Assembly: GCA_021817565.1 (NCBI GenBank)
Contig: JAKAUP010000004.1
Location: 1-64,000, forward strand
From: Microcaldota archaeon
GTDB lineage: Archaea > Micrarchaeota > Micrarchaeia > Micrarchaeales > Micrarchaeaceae
DNA: 64,000 nt
Direction of reading: 5' to 3'
The translations under genes and the position numbers were made by a program. This document shows, piece by piece, positions 14,443 through 23,173 of this stretch. The notes under the pieces were generated by a model. That model did no database searches. It had not been told where the DNA came from and saw only the letters and a program-made list of their open reading frames with translations. Numbering within the stretch: the first letter of the stretch is position 1; each line of letters starts with the position of its first letter.

Positions 14443-15944
14443 GCATTTCCCCTTTTTCTTGTTGTGAACCAGATTAGCAGAGCGACTGCTATTATGACTA
14501 TTAGCACTATAAGAATTATTATTGCGCCGCTTGTTACCTTCTTATTCCCAATGGAATTTGATGTTGTGTTTGTCACATTTGACTGGTTCAGAGCTGATAT
14601 GAGTGTAGAATTTGATACGGACGTGTTAACAGAGTTATTTGAAGGCGGTTTGGACTTCGTCGAATTTGATATGGTTGAGTTTGTTGTGTTTAGGCTCGTA
14701 GTATTCTGGGTTTTTGTCTGGTTATTGCCTGTCCCTATGTTGTGGTTCGGTATGGTAGTGCTCTGCGTAGTCTGTGTAGTAAAATTGCTATTCGATAGTG
14801 TTGTAGGCGGCGCCGTCGCTCCCGTCTGGGATACTGTACTTGTGGAAGGCGATGTAGAAGATGACGTTGCAGTTGGTAATGACGAAAGATAATACATCTG
14901 CGCATAGTACGATGAATTTGTATTTACCAGCCCGCCAGATTCATTATAAGTTTGGCCTCCAATGCAATACATAGTTGTATTGTAGAGAGTTGCGTTATAC
15001 TCTACGCACTCCGGCTGGTACACTGGCATCGGATAAGACTCATTTGATTTATACCAATTTAGTACCCCGTCAGAATACGCAAATCCAAAATAGATGGAGT
15101 TGGTAACTCCATTATATGTTGTGACGCTTATCGAATTGGTTGTCGTGTCAAAGCTGACGTTAAGCCCAAACTCAAATCCGCCAACACAGTATGCGTCGCT
15201 TGTATTCGCCTCGATGCAGCTGTTCCCAATTACGCTTTCCGAGTAGTTTGCCGACTGTCGCCATCCATTTATCCCGCTTGCATTGACATAAGAGTAATAG
15301 CTTGAATTTGTGAATCCCCCTAAGCAATAAACAAAATTAGATCCGCCAAAACAGTCCGGTACGGCAGTCAGATTCACTGGGTAATTGCTGCTTTGAATCC
15401 AAGGACCCAACCCTGTGCTCGTAATATTCGCATAATAAGTCGAGTTGCTAGGCGCGTTCAAGTCTGCTCCCATTCCAATGCAGTACACATATCCAGATTG
15501 CGGCGTACACGATAACTCTGATATATTCACCAACGGGTAATTTGATGTCGGTCTCCAATTTTCTATCCCATTCTGGGTAAGGTTTGCAAAATACGTATCT
15601 TGGCCATCATTCAGGTATCCGATGCAGTAGATATGGTTTGCACCAGATACGCAATCATTACCCAGGAAATTGCCCGGATAGCTCGCTGTTTCTTTCCAGT
15701 TAGATATGCCATTGGCTGTTAGTTCAGCATAGTATGCAGGTTTGTTTGATAATGAATTGCCTGTAAGCGCATAGCCGCCAACGCAGTACACATAGCTTGA
15801 GTTGGTAACACAGCTGAAGCCTGTTGCGTTTGTCGGATAGCTTGCGGTTTGAAGAAATGGGGATACGCCGTACTGCGCTTGTGAAAGTGCAATAAGCGAA
15901 AAGAAGAAAATTATTGAGAGTAATAAACTCGACCTTCCCGACAA
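14439..15944 (-). CDS. Surface protein: Cys-stapled six-bladed propeller on a stalk
   Basis: 501 residues. A signal peptide (1-23, ending SQA) is followed by six repeats of about 50 residues (about 30-355), each with the pattern WxxxxxYP...C...YCxGG and then YYA. The Cys pairs are 45/54, 98/107, 146/155, 198/207, 243/253 and 313/327, so each blade can have its own disulfide. The repeats resemble Kelch-like beta-propeller blades. Residues about 358-465 are a Ser/Thr/Asn-rich stalk with many N-glycosylation sequons, and residues about 470-494 form a membrane anchor with a short basic tail. It is probably an abundant cell-surface adhesin or receptor. The next gene downstream is the ureohydrolase, overlapping by 4 bases. 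Confidence 0.8.
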   Translation of the reverse strand: MSGRSSLLLSIIFFFSLIALSQAQYGVSPFLQTASYPTNATGFSCVTNSSYVYCVGGYALTGNSLSNKPAYYAELTANGISNWKETASYPGNFLGNDCVSGANHIYCIGYLNDGQDTYFANLTQNGIENWRPTSNYPLVNISELSCTPQSGYVYCIGMGADLNAPSNSTYYANITSTGLGPWIQSSNYPVNLTAVPDCFGGSNFVYCLGGFTNSSYYSYVNASGINGWRQSANYSESVIGNSCIEANTSDAYCVGGFEFGLNVSFDTTTNSISVTTYNGVTNSIYFGFAYSDGVLNWYKSNESYPMPVYQPECVEYNATLYNTTMYCIGGQTYNESGGLVNTNSSYYAQMYYLSSLPTATSSSTSPSTSTVSQTGATAPPTTLSNSNFTTQTTQSTTIPNHNIGTGNNQTKTQNTTSLNTTNSTISNSTKSKPPSNNSVNTSVSNSTLISALNQSNVTNTTSNSIGNKKVTSGAIIILIVLIVIIAVALLIWFTTRKRGNA

Positions 15945-16011
15945 ATATATCCCGATATAAATTTCTATGGAATCTATTTAAATATTACCAATCAATCAGG
16001 ATAGATCCATC

Positions 16012-16890
16012 ATGAACGGGTATGTCGAAGAGGTTTTTGAGGCTTCTCTTATATTTGGACTCCTTGCATCGCTACTTGGGATAATCGCGGCATACCATTA
16101 CGGAGAAGTATTTCCCTTATATGCATTGCTTGCCTTAGTGGGTGTATTACTCGCGCAGATATCGGCCAATGTCTTGGATGACTACATAGACTACAAAAGC
16201 GGAATAGACAAGTATACTGCCAAAACCGGGCTTAATGGCGGAAGCAAGGTGCTTGTCGAAAAAAGGGCAAAGCCGGAGTATGTGCTAGCCATGGGGCTTA
16301 TCTCGTTTTTTGCGGCTTTGGCGATTGGCGCATACCTATCTATTCTCTACCCCCCAGTCATACCTTTCATAATCATCGGCGCAACATCGATATTGCTTTA
16401 CGCAAAGTACCTTGTAAAGGTTGCATTCCTATCTGAGTTCTCCATAGGGATAAGCTTCTTTTCCATATCGGTTGGTGTATTCTTAATATCAGGTATGTCA
16501 TACACGCATATTGCCAGCATAGCCATAGTGAGCATACTTGCAGGGATGATGGTCGGACTCGCAGGTTTTGTGAATGGAATAGCCGACAAGAAGGCAGACA
16601 AGCGCTGCGGCAGGAAAACATGTTCAACTTTTATGAGCAGGTGCGCAGGTTCATATTACTACCTCATAACCCTATTTTTAGGCTACGTGGCCCTATTAAT
16701 CGGAATATACTTTGGGTACGTTCCACAAGCAATGGCTATTACTCTGCTCCTTATACCTTTTATCTTATATGTGTTCTTCGGCGTAAAAAACTACAAAAAT
16801 CCCCTGAAATTTGGATCTAGAGTTAAGATGCACTTCATCATATACATAGCAATGCTGCTATTGATGATGTTATCATATCTGATTGCATGA
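16012..16890 (+). CDS. UbiA-family prenyltransferase
   Basis: 292 residues, about eight or nine membrane helices. The first Asp-rich motif is NVLDDYIDYKSGID (53-66), close to the MenA form, and the second is ADKKADKRCG (191-200) with Asp192 and Asp196; both hold magnesium-prenyl-diphosphate. UbiA enzymes move a prenyl chain to an aromatic or other acceptor: quinones, or digeranylgeranylglyceryl phosphate in archaeal lipids. The MenA-like motif and the UbiE methyltransferase three genes downstream favour a quinone route. A TATA-like CTATTTAAATATT lies about 33 bases upstream. The stop overlaps the next start by 4 bases (ATGA). Confidence 0.88.
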   Translation: MNGYVEEVFEASLIFGLLASLLGIIAAYHYGEVFPLYALLALVGVLLAQISANVLDDYIDYKSGIDKYTAKTGLNGGSKVLVEKRAKPEYVLAMGLISFFAALAIGAYLSILYPPVIPFIIIGATSILLYAKYLVKVAFLSEFSIGISFFSISVGVFLISGMSYTHIASIAIVSILAGMMVGLAGFVNGIADKKADKRCGRKTCSTFMSRCAGSYYYLITLFLGYVALLIGIYFGYVPQAMAITLLLIPFILYVFFGVKNYKNPLKFGSRVKMHFIIYIAMLLLMMLSYLIA

Positions 16891-17909
16891 AAGGAGTAAA
16901 ATTTGAGCGTTTTGGCGGGCCGGAGGTTCTTAAATTCTCTGAGATTGAAGAGCCTAAATCTGAGCAAGGTTATGCAATAGTGCGCATAAAGTATACATCA
17001 ACCAACAGGCTCGACACGCTCGTCAGAAAAGGTTATGTCCAAAACATCAGACTTCCGCATGTTCCGGGAAGCGATGTGTCTGGAGTTATTGAGTCTATAT
17101 CCGATAAGGACAAGAGTGGCTTTGTTGATGGGGACCGCGTCATTGCACATCCTTTGATAAGCTGCGGTTTATGCGTTGAATGCAGCTCTGGGAGGGAAGA
17201 TATCTGCAAGCGCTGGGGAGTAATAGGCAGGGAAGAAAATGGATCATATGCTGAACTGGTCAAGATAAGGACCGAACAGCTCTTCCATGCACCAAAAAAC
17301 ATGAGCCAAAAAGAGCTATCGTGCCTCCCGCTTGCGCTTACGGCCGCATGGCGCGGAATCATGTTGGCAGAGCCAATAGAGGGCAAGAAGATACTGATAA
17401 AGGGCGCATCTGGAAACGTCGGCATAATATCGACAATGATATGCAAGGCGCTTGGAATGCATGCTATAGCCATGACAAGGGGGGGCGGGAAAGCTGAAGG
17501 ACTTAAAAGAATCGGAGCAGCGTTTGTGGTCGATTCCACAATGCCGGAATGCGAAAACAGAATAATCGAGTACACTGAAGGAAATGGAGTTGACGCTGTC
17601 CTTGACTGCCTTGGGGACATTGGCAGTTCTTTGAATGTCCTGAAAACCGGCGGGAAAATAATATCATACGGGGTGCTAAAGAGCCAGAAATCTGAGATTG
17701 ACGTTAGCAAGCTCTACTTAAAATCAGGAAGCATAATCGGCACACACCTCTCCACCAGGAAGGAGTTTGGCGAGGCACTCAAGTTTATATCAGAAAATGG
17801 CATACATCCAATAATAGGCATGGAGATGGATATAAGCGAAGCCGATGAATCGCACAGGTTGCTAGAAGACTCAAAGCCGTTCGGTAAGATCCTGCTCTCC
17901 TTTGATTAA
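16887..17909 (+). CDS. MDR-superfamily zinc-type oxidoreductase
   Basis: 340 residues, medium-chain dehydrogenase/reductase. The structural zinc loop CGLCVECSSGREDIC (about 93-107) is complete. The N-terminal segment STNRLDTLVRKG resembles quinone oxidoreductases, with no catalytic-zinc Cys at the usual place after the first strand block, and GASGNVG (about 174-180) is the NAD(P)-binding loop. It may be an NADPH-dependent enone or quinone reductase rather than an alcohol dehydrogenase. It is coupled by a 4-base overlap to the UbiA gene, so a role in quinone or prenyl metabolism is a fair inference. Confidence 0.88.
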   Translation: MKGVKFERFGGPEVLKFSEIEEPKSEQGYAIVRIKYTSTNRLDTLVRKGYVQNIRLPHVPGSDVSGVIESISDKDKSGFVDGDRVIAHPLISCGLCVECSSGREDICKRWGVIGREENGSYAELVKIRTEQLFHAPKNMSQKELSCLPLALTAAWRGIMLAEPIEGKKILIKGASGNVGIISTMICKALGMHAIAMTRGGGKAEGLKRIGAAFVVDSTMPECENRIIEYTEGNGVDAVLDCLGDIGSSLNVLKTGGKIISYGVLKSQKSEIDVSKLYLKSGSIIGTHLSTRKEFGEALKFISENGIHPIIGMEMDISEADESHRLLEDSKPFGKILLSFD

Positions 17910-17925
17910 CGTGGTTGGTGATAAT

Positions 17926-18540
17926 ATGAACAACAAAGATTTGATACTGATCCTGCTGCCACTGCTGTTATGGCCAATCACTTTCATAGTCCTCAAAAGC
18001 ATATTCATATACTCAATGCTCGTCTCGACATTCATACTTTCCGTAATATCGCTGAAATGGCGTTCAAAGCTGATAAAGTGGAAGGGAAAAAACAGCCTAT
18101 TAACATCCGTATTTGTGGGGTTGTTCGGCGCTGCGATACTATACCTCATCTTTTATCTTGGGTGGTACGCAACCCTTTATCTCGGAATAAACTCGCTTGT
18201 CGGGAATGTCTACTCAATGATATACGCAGGCGTTCCAAAATTCCTGCTCGTTCCGATACTCGCGCTGATAGGGTTTTTCGAGGAAGTTTATTGGAGGGGC
18301 GCGTTGCAGGGTTACATGAGGAAAAGCAAGATTGGGTTTCTTAAGGCATTCCCATGGCTCGGAGCCGCCCTGTACTACTCCGCAGTCCATATATCCACAT
18401 TAAATTTCGTCCTTGTCATGTCTGCGTTCTTTGTAGGCATTGTTGCCAGTGCAATCGCAGAAAGGTATGGAATCGTATCATCAATGATAACGCATATAAT
18501 ATGGATAGAGCTCATAGTTGTGTTTATTCCATTGCTATAA
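17926..18540 (+). CDS. CPBP-family intramembrane protease (CAAX/Abi type)
   Basis: 204 residues with about seven membrane helices. The glutamate-metalloprotease motif EEVYWRG (about 119-125) is present, followed by YYSAVHIS (His about 148) and a third His in ITHIIW near the end. These residues form the metal-dependent active site of CAAX prenyl protease 2 and related CPBP proteins. The ATG at 17926 is preceded by GGTGATAAT and avoids overlap with the MDR gene; in-frame TTG (17902) and GTG (17911) codons lie upstream. It sits inside the UbiA-MDR-UbiE run. Its substrate is unknown. Confidence 0.88.
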   Translation: MNNKDLILILLPLLLWPITFIVLKSIFIYSMLVSTFILSVISLKWRSKLIKWKGKNSLLTSVFVGLFGAAILYLIFYLGWYATLYLGINSLVGNVYSMIYAGVPKFLLVPILALIGFFEEVYWRGALQGYMRKSKIGFLKAFPWLGAALYYSAVHISTLNFVLVMSAFFVGIVASAIAERYGIVSSMITHIIWIELIVVFIPLL

Positions 18541-18548
18541 GTGTTCAA

Positions 18549-19235
18549 ATGAGTGCTAAGATAGATAGATTATTCTCAAGGATACATAAAAGGTACGACA
18601 TAATGAATAGCGTCATGAGCGTGGGGCTTGACAGGATATGGAGAAGGGACGCAGCAGCAGAGATCGCATCTATCGGGAAAAACTGCAAAATACTGGATGT
18701 TGCGTGTGGCACTGGCGAATTTTCTATAACCATAACAAAGGCAATGGATAAAATAGGCCACAAGGCATTCATAGATGGGATTGACCTGAACAAGAAAATG
18801 CTTTCGATAGGCACAAAAAAGGTCTCTGGAAGATATGCTAACATAAAGCTCGGCGTAGGCGACGCTACGAAGATGCGAAAGCCTAGTTCGAATTATGACG
18901 TTGTTACTACCGCGTTCGCTATGAGGGATTTCGATAGCCTTGAACGTTTCGCCGCCGAGTCTTACCGCGTATTAAGGAAGGGCGGAAAGATAGTGGCGCT
19001 GGATATGGCCGAACCTGATACAAAATTCCAAAGAGGCTTCTTTGCGGTATACTCCAAATTAATGGTATTTGAAGGAAGCCTTGTAGACCGCAATGCCTAC
19101 GAGTTCCTTGTGCAGAGCATACATCGGTTTGACAAGAAAAGGCTCGTTAGTATATTAAAAAAGGCGGGATATAAGAACGTCAGGATCCAGAACCTCGCAA
19201 CCGGCGTAGCATTTATCGCAACGGGCAAAAAGTAA
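18549..19235 (+). CDS. UbiE/MenG-type quinone methyltransferase
   Basis: 228 residues from the ATG at 18549, the usual length for demethylmenaquinone/demethoxyubiquinone C-methyltransferase. IHKRYDIMNSVMSVGLDRIW (about 11-30) is the UbiE start signature, LDVACGTGEFSI binds S-adenosylmethionine, and TTAFAMRDF followed by EMAEPD-like ALDMAEPD are family motifs. An open frame continues 65 codons upstream but would overlap the CPBP gene, so the ATG 8 bases after that gene's stop is the better start. Clustered with UbiA, it supports synthesis of a methylated prenyl-naphthoquinone or similar quinone. Confidence 0.92.
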   Translation: MSAKIDRLFSRIHKRYDIMNSVMSVGLDRIWRRDAAAEIASIGKNCKILDVACGTGEFSITITKAMDKIGHKAFIDGIDLNKKMLSIGTKKVSGRYANIKLGVGDATKMRKPSSNYDVVTTAFAMRDFDSLERFAAESYRVLRKGGKIVALDMAEPDTKFQRGFFAVYSKLMVFEGSLVDRNAYEFLVQSIHRFDKKRLVSILKKAGYKNVRIQNLATGVAFIATGKK

Positions 19236-19283
19236 CCCAGTAGCTACCCTTTTATCCTTTAAGATTTATACTTTGTTGATTTT

Positions 19284-19952
19284 ATGAGCTTTAAACTAAC
19301 ATGGTTGGGGCACGCAGCCTGGCTACTGGAATCTGAAGAGATCAGAGTTTTGATCGATCCATTCATAACCGGCAATCCATCCTCCCGTGTAAAGGCGGAC
19401 GAGCTCAACAAGATAGATTACATAGCGGTCACGCACAATCATTCTGACCATCTTGGGGATACCGTCCGCATATCAAATAGGACCGGGGCCAAAGTGATAT
19501 CGATGTTCGAGAACATAAACATGATGTTCAAGGATGGGCTGAAGCAGGAGAACGGCATAGGCATGAACAAGGGAGGCGAACTCGTTGATGTAGGGAAGAT
19601 TAAAGTTGCGTTGGTGCAGGCGGTGCATTCCGGTAACGAGTGCGGCGTAGTTATAGAGCTGGGCGGAAAGATAATATACCATGCGGGAGACACAGCATTC
19701 TTTAGCGACATGTCCCTAATAGGAAAGCAGTTCAATATAGATATCGCAATGCTTCCGATAGGCGGATACTTCACAATGGGCCCAAAGCAGGCTGCGGAAG
19801 CCGCAGCAGTATTGAAGGCAAAGATTGTGATACCGATGCACTATAACACGTTCCCGCAGATAAGTCAGGATCCAAATTCATTTGTTAACGCGCTTAACCG
19901 TGCAGGTCAGAAGGGAATCGTTGCACTCCCTGGAAAGCCGATAGAGCTCTGA
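19284..19952 (+). CDS. UPF0173 metallo-beta-lactamase-fold hydrolase
   Basis: 222 residues, full length for the UPF0173 family. Metal ligands are THNHSDH (about 50-56, the HxHxDH motif), His in VQAVHSG, AGD at about 135-137 and a late His in PMHYNTFP. It starts with the family's KLTWLGHAAWLLE. Two metal ions and hydrolase activity are expected; the natural substrate of the family is not established. The HAD phosphatase gene begins 5 bases after its stop, so the pair is one operon. Confidence 0.92.
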   Translation: MSFKLTWLGHAAWLLESEEIRVLIDPFITGNPSSRVKADELNKIDYIAVTHNHSDHLGDTVRISNRTGAKVISMFENINMMFKDGLKQENGIGMNKGGELVDVGKIKVALVQAVHSGNECGVVIELGGKIIYHAGDTAFFSDMSLIGKQFNIDIAMLPIGGYFTMGPKQAAEAAAVLKAKIVIPMHYNTFPQISQDPNSFVNALNRAGQKGIVALPGKPIEL

Positions 19953-19957
19953 TTTTG

Positions 19958-20656
19958 ATGGCGCAGCACAAGCAGAACCTTGCAGAATTCAAAACATACA
20001 TCTTTGACTGGGATGGCACACTAAGCAAGTTGAGCGTCATATACTTTCTGAACAGGGCGATTAACCCGTATATGCTTTATAGGAAGCACAGGGCGTTCAA
20101 ATCAACCAGCAGTGCAGACCGTAGAGATATAGAAAAGGCGCTACGGAACGCGTATACGAACGGCCATACTCTAAGGAGAAAGCAGGATCGGTTCCTTGTT
20201 TCGATAATAGACCTGATACACAGATTCTCGAAGCCTCATGGCTATCCTGGCTCGGTCGAACTTCTCCGCGAACTGAAGAGGGAGGGAAAGTACGTTGCCG
20301 TATTTACCGATGGTAAGTTGGAGAGGGTGATAATGGAGGCTACCAAACTGCGGCTTATAAGGCATATAGACATTATTGTAAGCGCTCAGTCTTTCGGGAG
20401 ATTGAAGCCTGATCCAACAGGCATAGAAGCGATAATAAAGGCGGCGCATGCGGACAGGTCAGAATGCCTAATGATTGGGGATATGCTCGATGACATAGTT
20501 GCAGCAAGGCTTTCGAAAATAAAGGTGTGCTCAGTTGGCGGTGGATTTTCCAGCATGGGATATCTTGCAATGAACAACCCCGACTTTCTCGTATCAGGCA
20601 TAAAAGAGATACTCAATGAATTTAAAAGACCGACTCCAATCAAGCGCAATAAATAA
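19958..20656 (+). CDS. HAD-superfamily phosphatase
   Basis: 232 residues. Motif I is FDWDGT (about 17-22) with the nucleophile and acid Asp, motif II is VFTDGK, motif III Lys is in GRLKPDP (about 147-153), and motif IV is GDMLDD (about 173-178). The helical cap between motifs I and II (about 25-100) makes it a C1-type, Gph-like phosphatase; phosphoglycolate or a sugar phosphate is a typical substrate. A TTG directly precedes the ATG at 19958, which I take as the start. It follows the UPF0173 gene by 5 bases, and a strong hairpin terminator lies 16 bases after its stop. Confidence 0.9.
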   Translation: MAQHKQNLAEFKTYIFDWDGTLSKLSVIYFLNRAINPYMLYRKHRAFKSTSSADRRDIEKALRNAYTNGHTLRRKQDRFLVSIIDLIHRFSKPHGYPGSVELLRELKREGKYVAVFTDGKLERVIMEATKLRLIRHIDIIVSAQSFGRLKPDPTGIEAIIKAAHADRSECLMIGDMLDDIVAARLSKIKVCSVGGGFSSMGYLAMNNPDFLVSGIKEILNEFKRPTPIKRNK

Positions 20657-20671
20657 AAGTAAAAAGAAAAG

Positions 20672-20696
20672 TTAGGTTGGGATTTCCCCAACCTAA
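20672..20696. terminator. Hairpin between two convergent genes
   Basis: TTAGGTTGGG and CCCAACCTAA form a perfect 10-bp stem with a 5-base loop between the convergent stops at 20656 and 20704. It is likely a bidirectional 3' end signal. Confidence 0.6.
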
Positions 20697-20703
20697 AGGA
20701 GGT

Positions 20704-21078
20704 CTACATGCATGAGACTGCGACACCAAGCACCGCGAGCACGAACCCGAGTATTGTTACCCAAAGCCAGCTTGTCCCTGCAGTGAAGGCAACCAGTGCG
20801 AAGCCTGCCATCCATGCCGGTGCAAATGCGACCTTTCTCATCCCTATTCCACCGTTGAACAGGTTGGTAAAGCTCACCAAGAAGAGCAGTATCGAACCTA
20901 TTACCGCAGCTGAGTAAAGAATGGGCAGCCACAGGGCGCCTTGACCGCTTAGTACTGGGTTCCCTACGCCGTATCCACCGCTGCTTACCAAGTATACCAC
21001 TACGAGGTATATTAAACTCCCAAGCATCTCCAGTCCAAACGCGGCTGGATTTGTATGTGTATGTGATTTACTTGCCAT
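20704..21078 (-). CDS. Small four-helix membrane protein
   Basis: 124 residues from the ATG at 21078, with four hydrophobic segments (about 14-33, 47-68, 77-96 and 99-121) and a short His/Thr N-terminus (SHTHTN). No family recognised. An open frame extends 24 codons further upstream, but the basic, poorly conserved-looking sequence there and the normal membrane-protein N-terminus at 21078 favour the shorter form. A TATA-like element lies within the upstream extension. The final residues include a Cys near the end (VSCM). Possibly an energy-complex or channel subunit, but there is no evidence for either. Confidence 0.65.
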   Translation of the reverse strand: MASKSHTHTNPAAFGLEMLGSLIYLVVVYLVSSGGYGVGNPVLSGQGALWLPILYSAAVIGSILLFLVSFTNLFNGGIGMRKVAFAPAWMAGFALVAFTAGTSWLWVTILGFVLAVLGVAVSCM

Positions 21079-21248
21079 TTTAACCACTAAGATGGATTTC
21101 GATGCGAAAGCTTTTATACTGTGCATTAAACTTTCTAAAGAGTTCGTCAATCAACAAAGTCCGTTGAAAATCAAACTTTGAAGGTTTGTTGCAATCCGTT
21201 CGTGCCAGATAGAAAAGTGTATAAAAGTTATCTCCAAACCTCTTTATT

Positions 21249-22121
21249 ATGGGAGTCCTTAACCAGAGCCCGCCATACAATCTATTTGGATTGGAGTCGG
21301 ATTATAAGAGCGCGAGGATAGCTGTGCTACCGGTGCCGTATGAGGGTACTGTAAGCTATAGACCAGGCACTCGTTATGGGCCCAGGGCCATAATAGATGC
21401 GAGCAGGAATATCGAATTGTATAGCGAAGAGCTCGAGTTGGATGTCAGCAGAGCAGGCATATACACGCTTGAAGAGATGCTTCCAAATGTAGACTCCCCG
21501 GAAAAGATGATAACGGATGTTAAAAAGGAGACAGAGGTGATACTTAACGACGGGAAGATACCGCTGATTCTCGGTGGGGAGCACAGCATAAGCGTAGGTT
21601 CTATATCAGCGCTGGCGGATCGCGGGAAGGACTTCTCCGTGATACATTTCGATGCGCATTCTGATTCGAGAGATGTATTTATGGGGAGCAAGTATTCCCA
21701 CGCGTGTGTCATGAAACGGGTAGCTGACATGTCAGTTGACTACATGAGCGTAGGGGTTAGGAGCATAGACGAAGAAGGATACAAGCATAAGGAGCGAATA
21801 CTTTTCAGGAAGGAGATGCACAGCATCGGCGACAATGGAAAGATTGCGGATCTGATAACAAAAGGGACAAAGGATAACGTGTATCTAACATTCGATTTTG
21901 ACGTGATGGACCCCAGCGAGATGCCAAGTGTTGGTACGCCAGAGCCGGATGGGCTGCTTTTTTATGAAATATGCCATATCCTAAGAACGGTGCTCGCGCA
22001 AAAAAACCTCATAGGACTTGATTTTGTGGAATTATCCCCGATTCCTGGTTTTGCTGCTCCAGATTTTGTAGCGGCAAAGCTGATATACAACATAATAGGT
22101 TACGCATTCAGTAAAAAATAG
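21249..22121 (+). CDS. speB: Agmatinase
   Basis: 290 residues. Manganese motifs GGEHSIS (about 113-119), HFDAHSDSRD (about 136-145) and FDFDVMDP (about 217-224) are intact. The N-terminus, with LPVPYEGTVSYRPGTRYGP, is typical of archaeal agmatinases, which turn agmatine into putrescine and urea. A TATA box (GTATAAAAG, centred near 21222) is 26 bases before the ATG, so a leaderless start is expected. Archaeal agmatinase-like enzymes have also been linked to deoxyhypusine formation on aIF5A. It is the second ureohydrolase of the window and the more canonical agmatinase. Its stop abuts the convergent gene at 22122. Confidence 0.9.
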   Translation: MGVLNQSPPYNLFGLESDYKSARIAVLPVPYEGTVSYRPGTRYGPRAIIDASRNIELYSEELELDVSRAGIYTLEEMLPNVDSPEKMITDVKKETEVILNDGKIPLILGGEHSISVGSISALADRGKDFSVIHFDAHSDSRDVFMGSKYSHACVMKRVADMSVDYMSVGVRSIDEEGYKHKERILFRKEMHSIGDNGKIADLITKGTKDNVYLTFDFDVMDPSEMPSVGTPEPDGLLFYEICHILRTVLAQKNLIGLDFVELSPIPGFAAPDFVAAKLIYNIIGYAFSKK

Positions 22122-22718
22122 TCATTTTTTCTCTGACGTGTTGTGTACCAGCCCAAGCTTTTCTGCCGCGATAGTTATAGCGGCTTTTATGGCTGATATG
22201 TTTGGACCTTTTTTAATCTGAACGCTTAAATCTGGCACATTGATATAAATTTCTCCCATACTAACATTTAAACTTGGTTTATCTGTTCGTAGCAGTGTTT
22301 CCGAGCCAGATTTCTGCGCATTCTTAAGTTGCGCGATTTTCATCTTTATAATTTGCGCGAATTCCTTTTCCTCTTTTTGCAGCATATGCTCAAGAATAGC
22401 TATGTCGGTATTCTTACTCATTATAACATTGTACCTAACTAACTTGCTCTTATCATCTGCAAGATGTGACAGCGTTTCGGTCAACACGTTTTTGTGCTTT
22501 GGTATTGCCGCCCTTACTTTTTCAGATGGAGACGTTGATAGCCTGTCAAGTTCCTCTGGGCTTGCATTGTAATTTGTTGCGGCGATATACCCAATCATCT
22601 CGTACATCCCGGCAACGTTAACATCCTCCCTACTTTTGGAGTCGGCAACCTCCCTTCTAGTCGGATGCGGTTCGCCCTCTACAGTTTTCCCTCTATACGC
22701 AACCAATCTTAGCGCCAT
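22122..22718 (-). CDS. Protein with LRV/HEAT-like repeats, unknown
   Basis: 198 residues. Residues about 45-115 contain helical repeats of the leucine-rich-variant/DUF2336 kind (LSTSPSEKVRAAIPKH, LADDKSKLVRYNVIMSKN), which form a right-handed helical scaffold for protein or nucleic-acid binding. The C-terminal third is different, with short strands (EIYINVPDLSVQIKKG) and a final helix. No enzyme motif is visible. It is the only gene between the speB stop and the RNHCP gene and reads leftward. Most likely a small binding adaptor; partner unknown. Confidence 0.6.
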   Translation of the reverse strand: MALRLVAYRGKTVEGEPHPTRREVADSKSREDVNVAGMYEMIGYIAATNYNASPEELDRLSTSPSEKVRAAIPKHKNVLTETLSHLADDKSKLVRYNVIMSKNTDIAILEHMLQKEEKEFAQIIKMKIAQLKNAQKSGSETLLRTDKPSLNVSMGEIYINVPDLSVQIKKGPNISAIKAAITIAAEKLGLVHNTSEKK

Positions 22719-22772
22719 AAAATCATGATATTGGGTTTATCTTAAATATTAATATTTTTCCTTGTACTCCGT

Positions 22773-23123
22773 CTAAATCTGCCCCTTAACCATCAGGGAA
22801 GTCATCGTCTCTCTGTTGTCATTTGCTGCGGATCTTACCCTCCATTCCTTTCCGCAAACTAAGCATCTATAGTATATTATGAAATGGTCTCTCGAATAGA
22901 CTGTATAAATTGGTTTCATGAGACCGCCACAATCAGAAGCTCTGTCTCCTGGATTTATATCCACGTGCTTTCCGTTCAGGCATTTCGGGCAATGGTCTGT
23001 ATAGCCGTTTCCCTCTACCTTCTCACCACAAACATCGCACACGAAGTCCTCCCTTCTCCTCCTAAATCTTCCATTTTTCCCCAATTCTCTGTGTTCCGAG
23101 TTTTTCATTTTACCGCTAATCAA
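22773..23123 (-). CDS. RNHCP-domain zinc-binding protein
   Basis: 116 residues. A first CxxC (CDVCG, about 29-33), then DHCPKCLNGKHVDINPGDR (about 43-61), which matches the RNHCP motif with Asp replacing Asn-like variation at its start, then MKPIY and a second CxxC (CLVCG, about 87-91) and a final RSAANDN. Eight Cys/His residues suggest two zinc sites. The function of RNHCP proteins is not established; the domain resembles zinc ribbons of RNA- or DNA-associated proteins. The ATG at 23123 or the in-frame Met at residue 6 may be the start. Divergent from the dienelactone hydrolase gene. Confidence 0.85.
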   Translation of the reverse strand: MISGKMKNSEHRELGKNGRFRRRREDFVCDVCGEKVEGNGYTDHCPKCLNGKHVDINPGDRASDCGGLMKPIYTVYSRDHFIIYYRCLVCGKEWRVRSAANDNRETMTSLMVKGQI

Positions 23124-23173
23124 AATTTTAACAAAAAGATAAATTACTTTCTAGATATTTATATTCGATTTTT

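Noticed and set aside
14434-14892. 152-codon frame opposite the propeller stalk
   Set aside because: Val/Phe-rich translation arises from the Asn/Thr repeats of the opposite strand; no support for a gene.
18354-18548. Upstream extension of the UbiE frame
   Set aside because: It lies wholly inside the CPBP protease gene, and UbiE homology begins only after the ATG at 18549.
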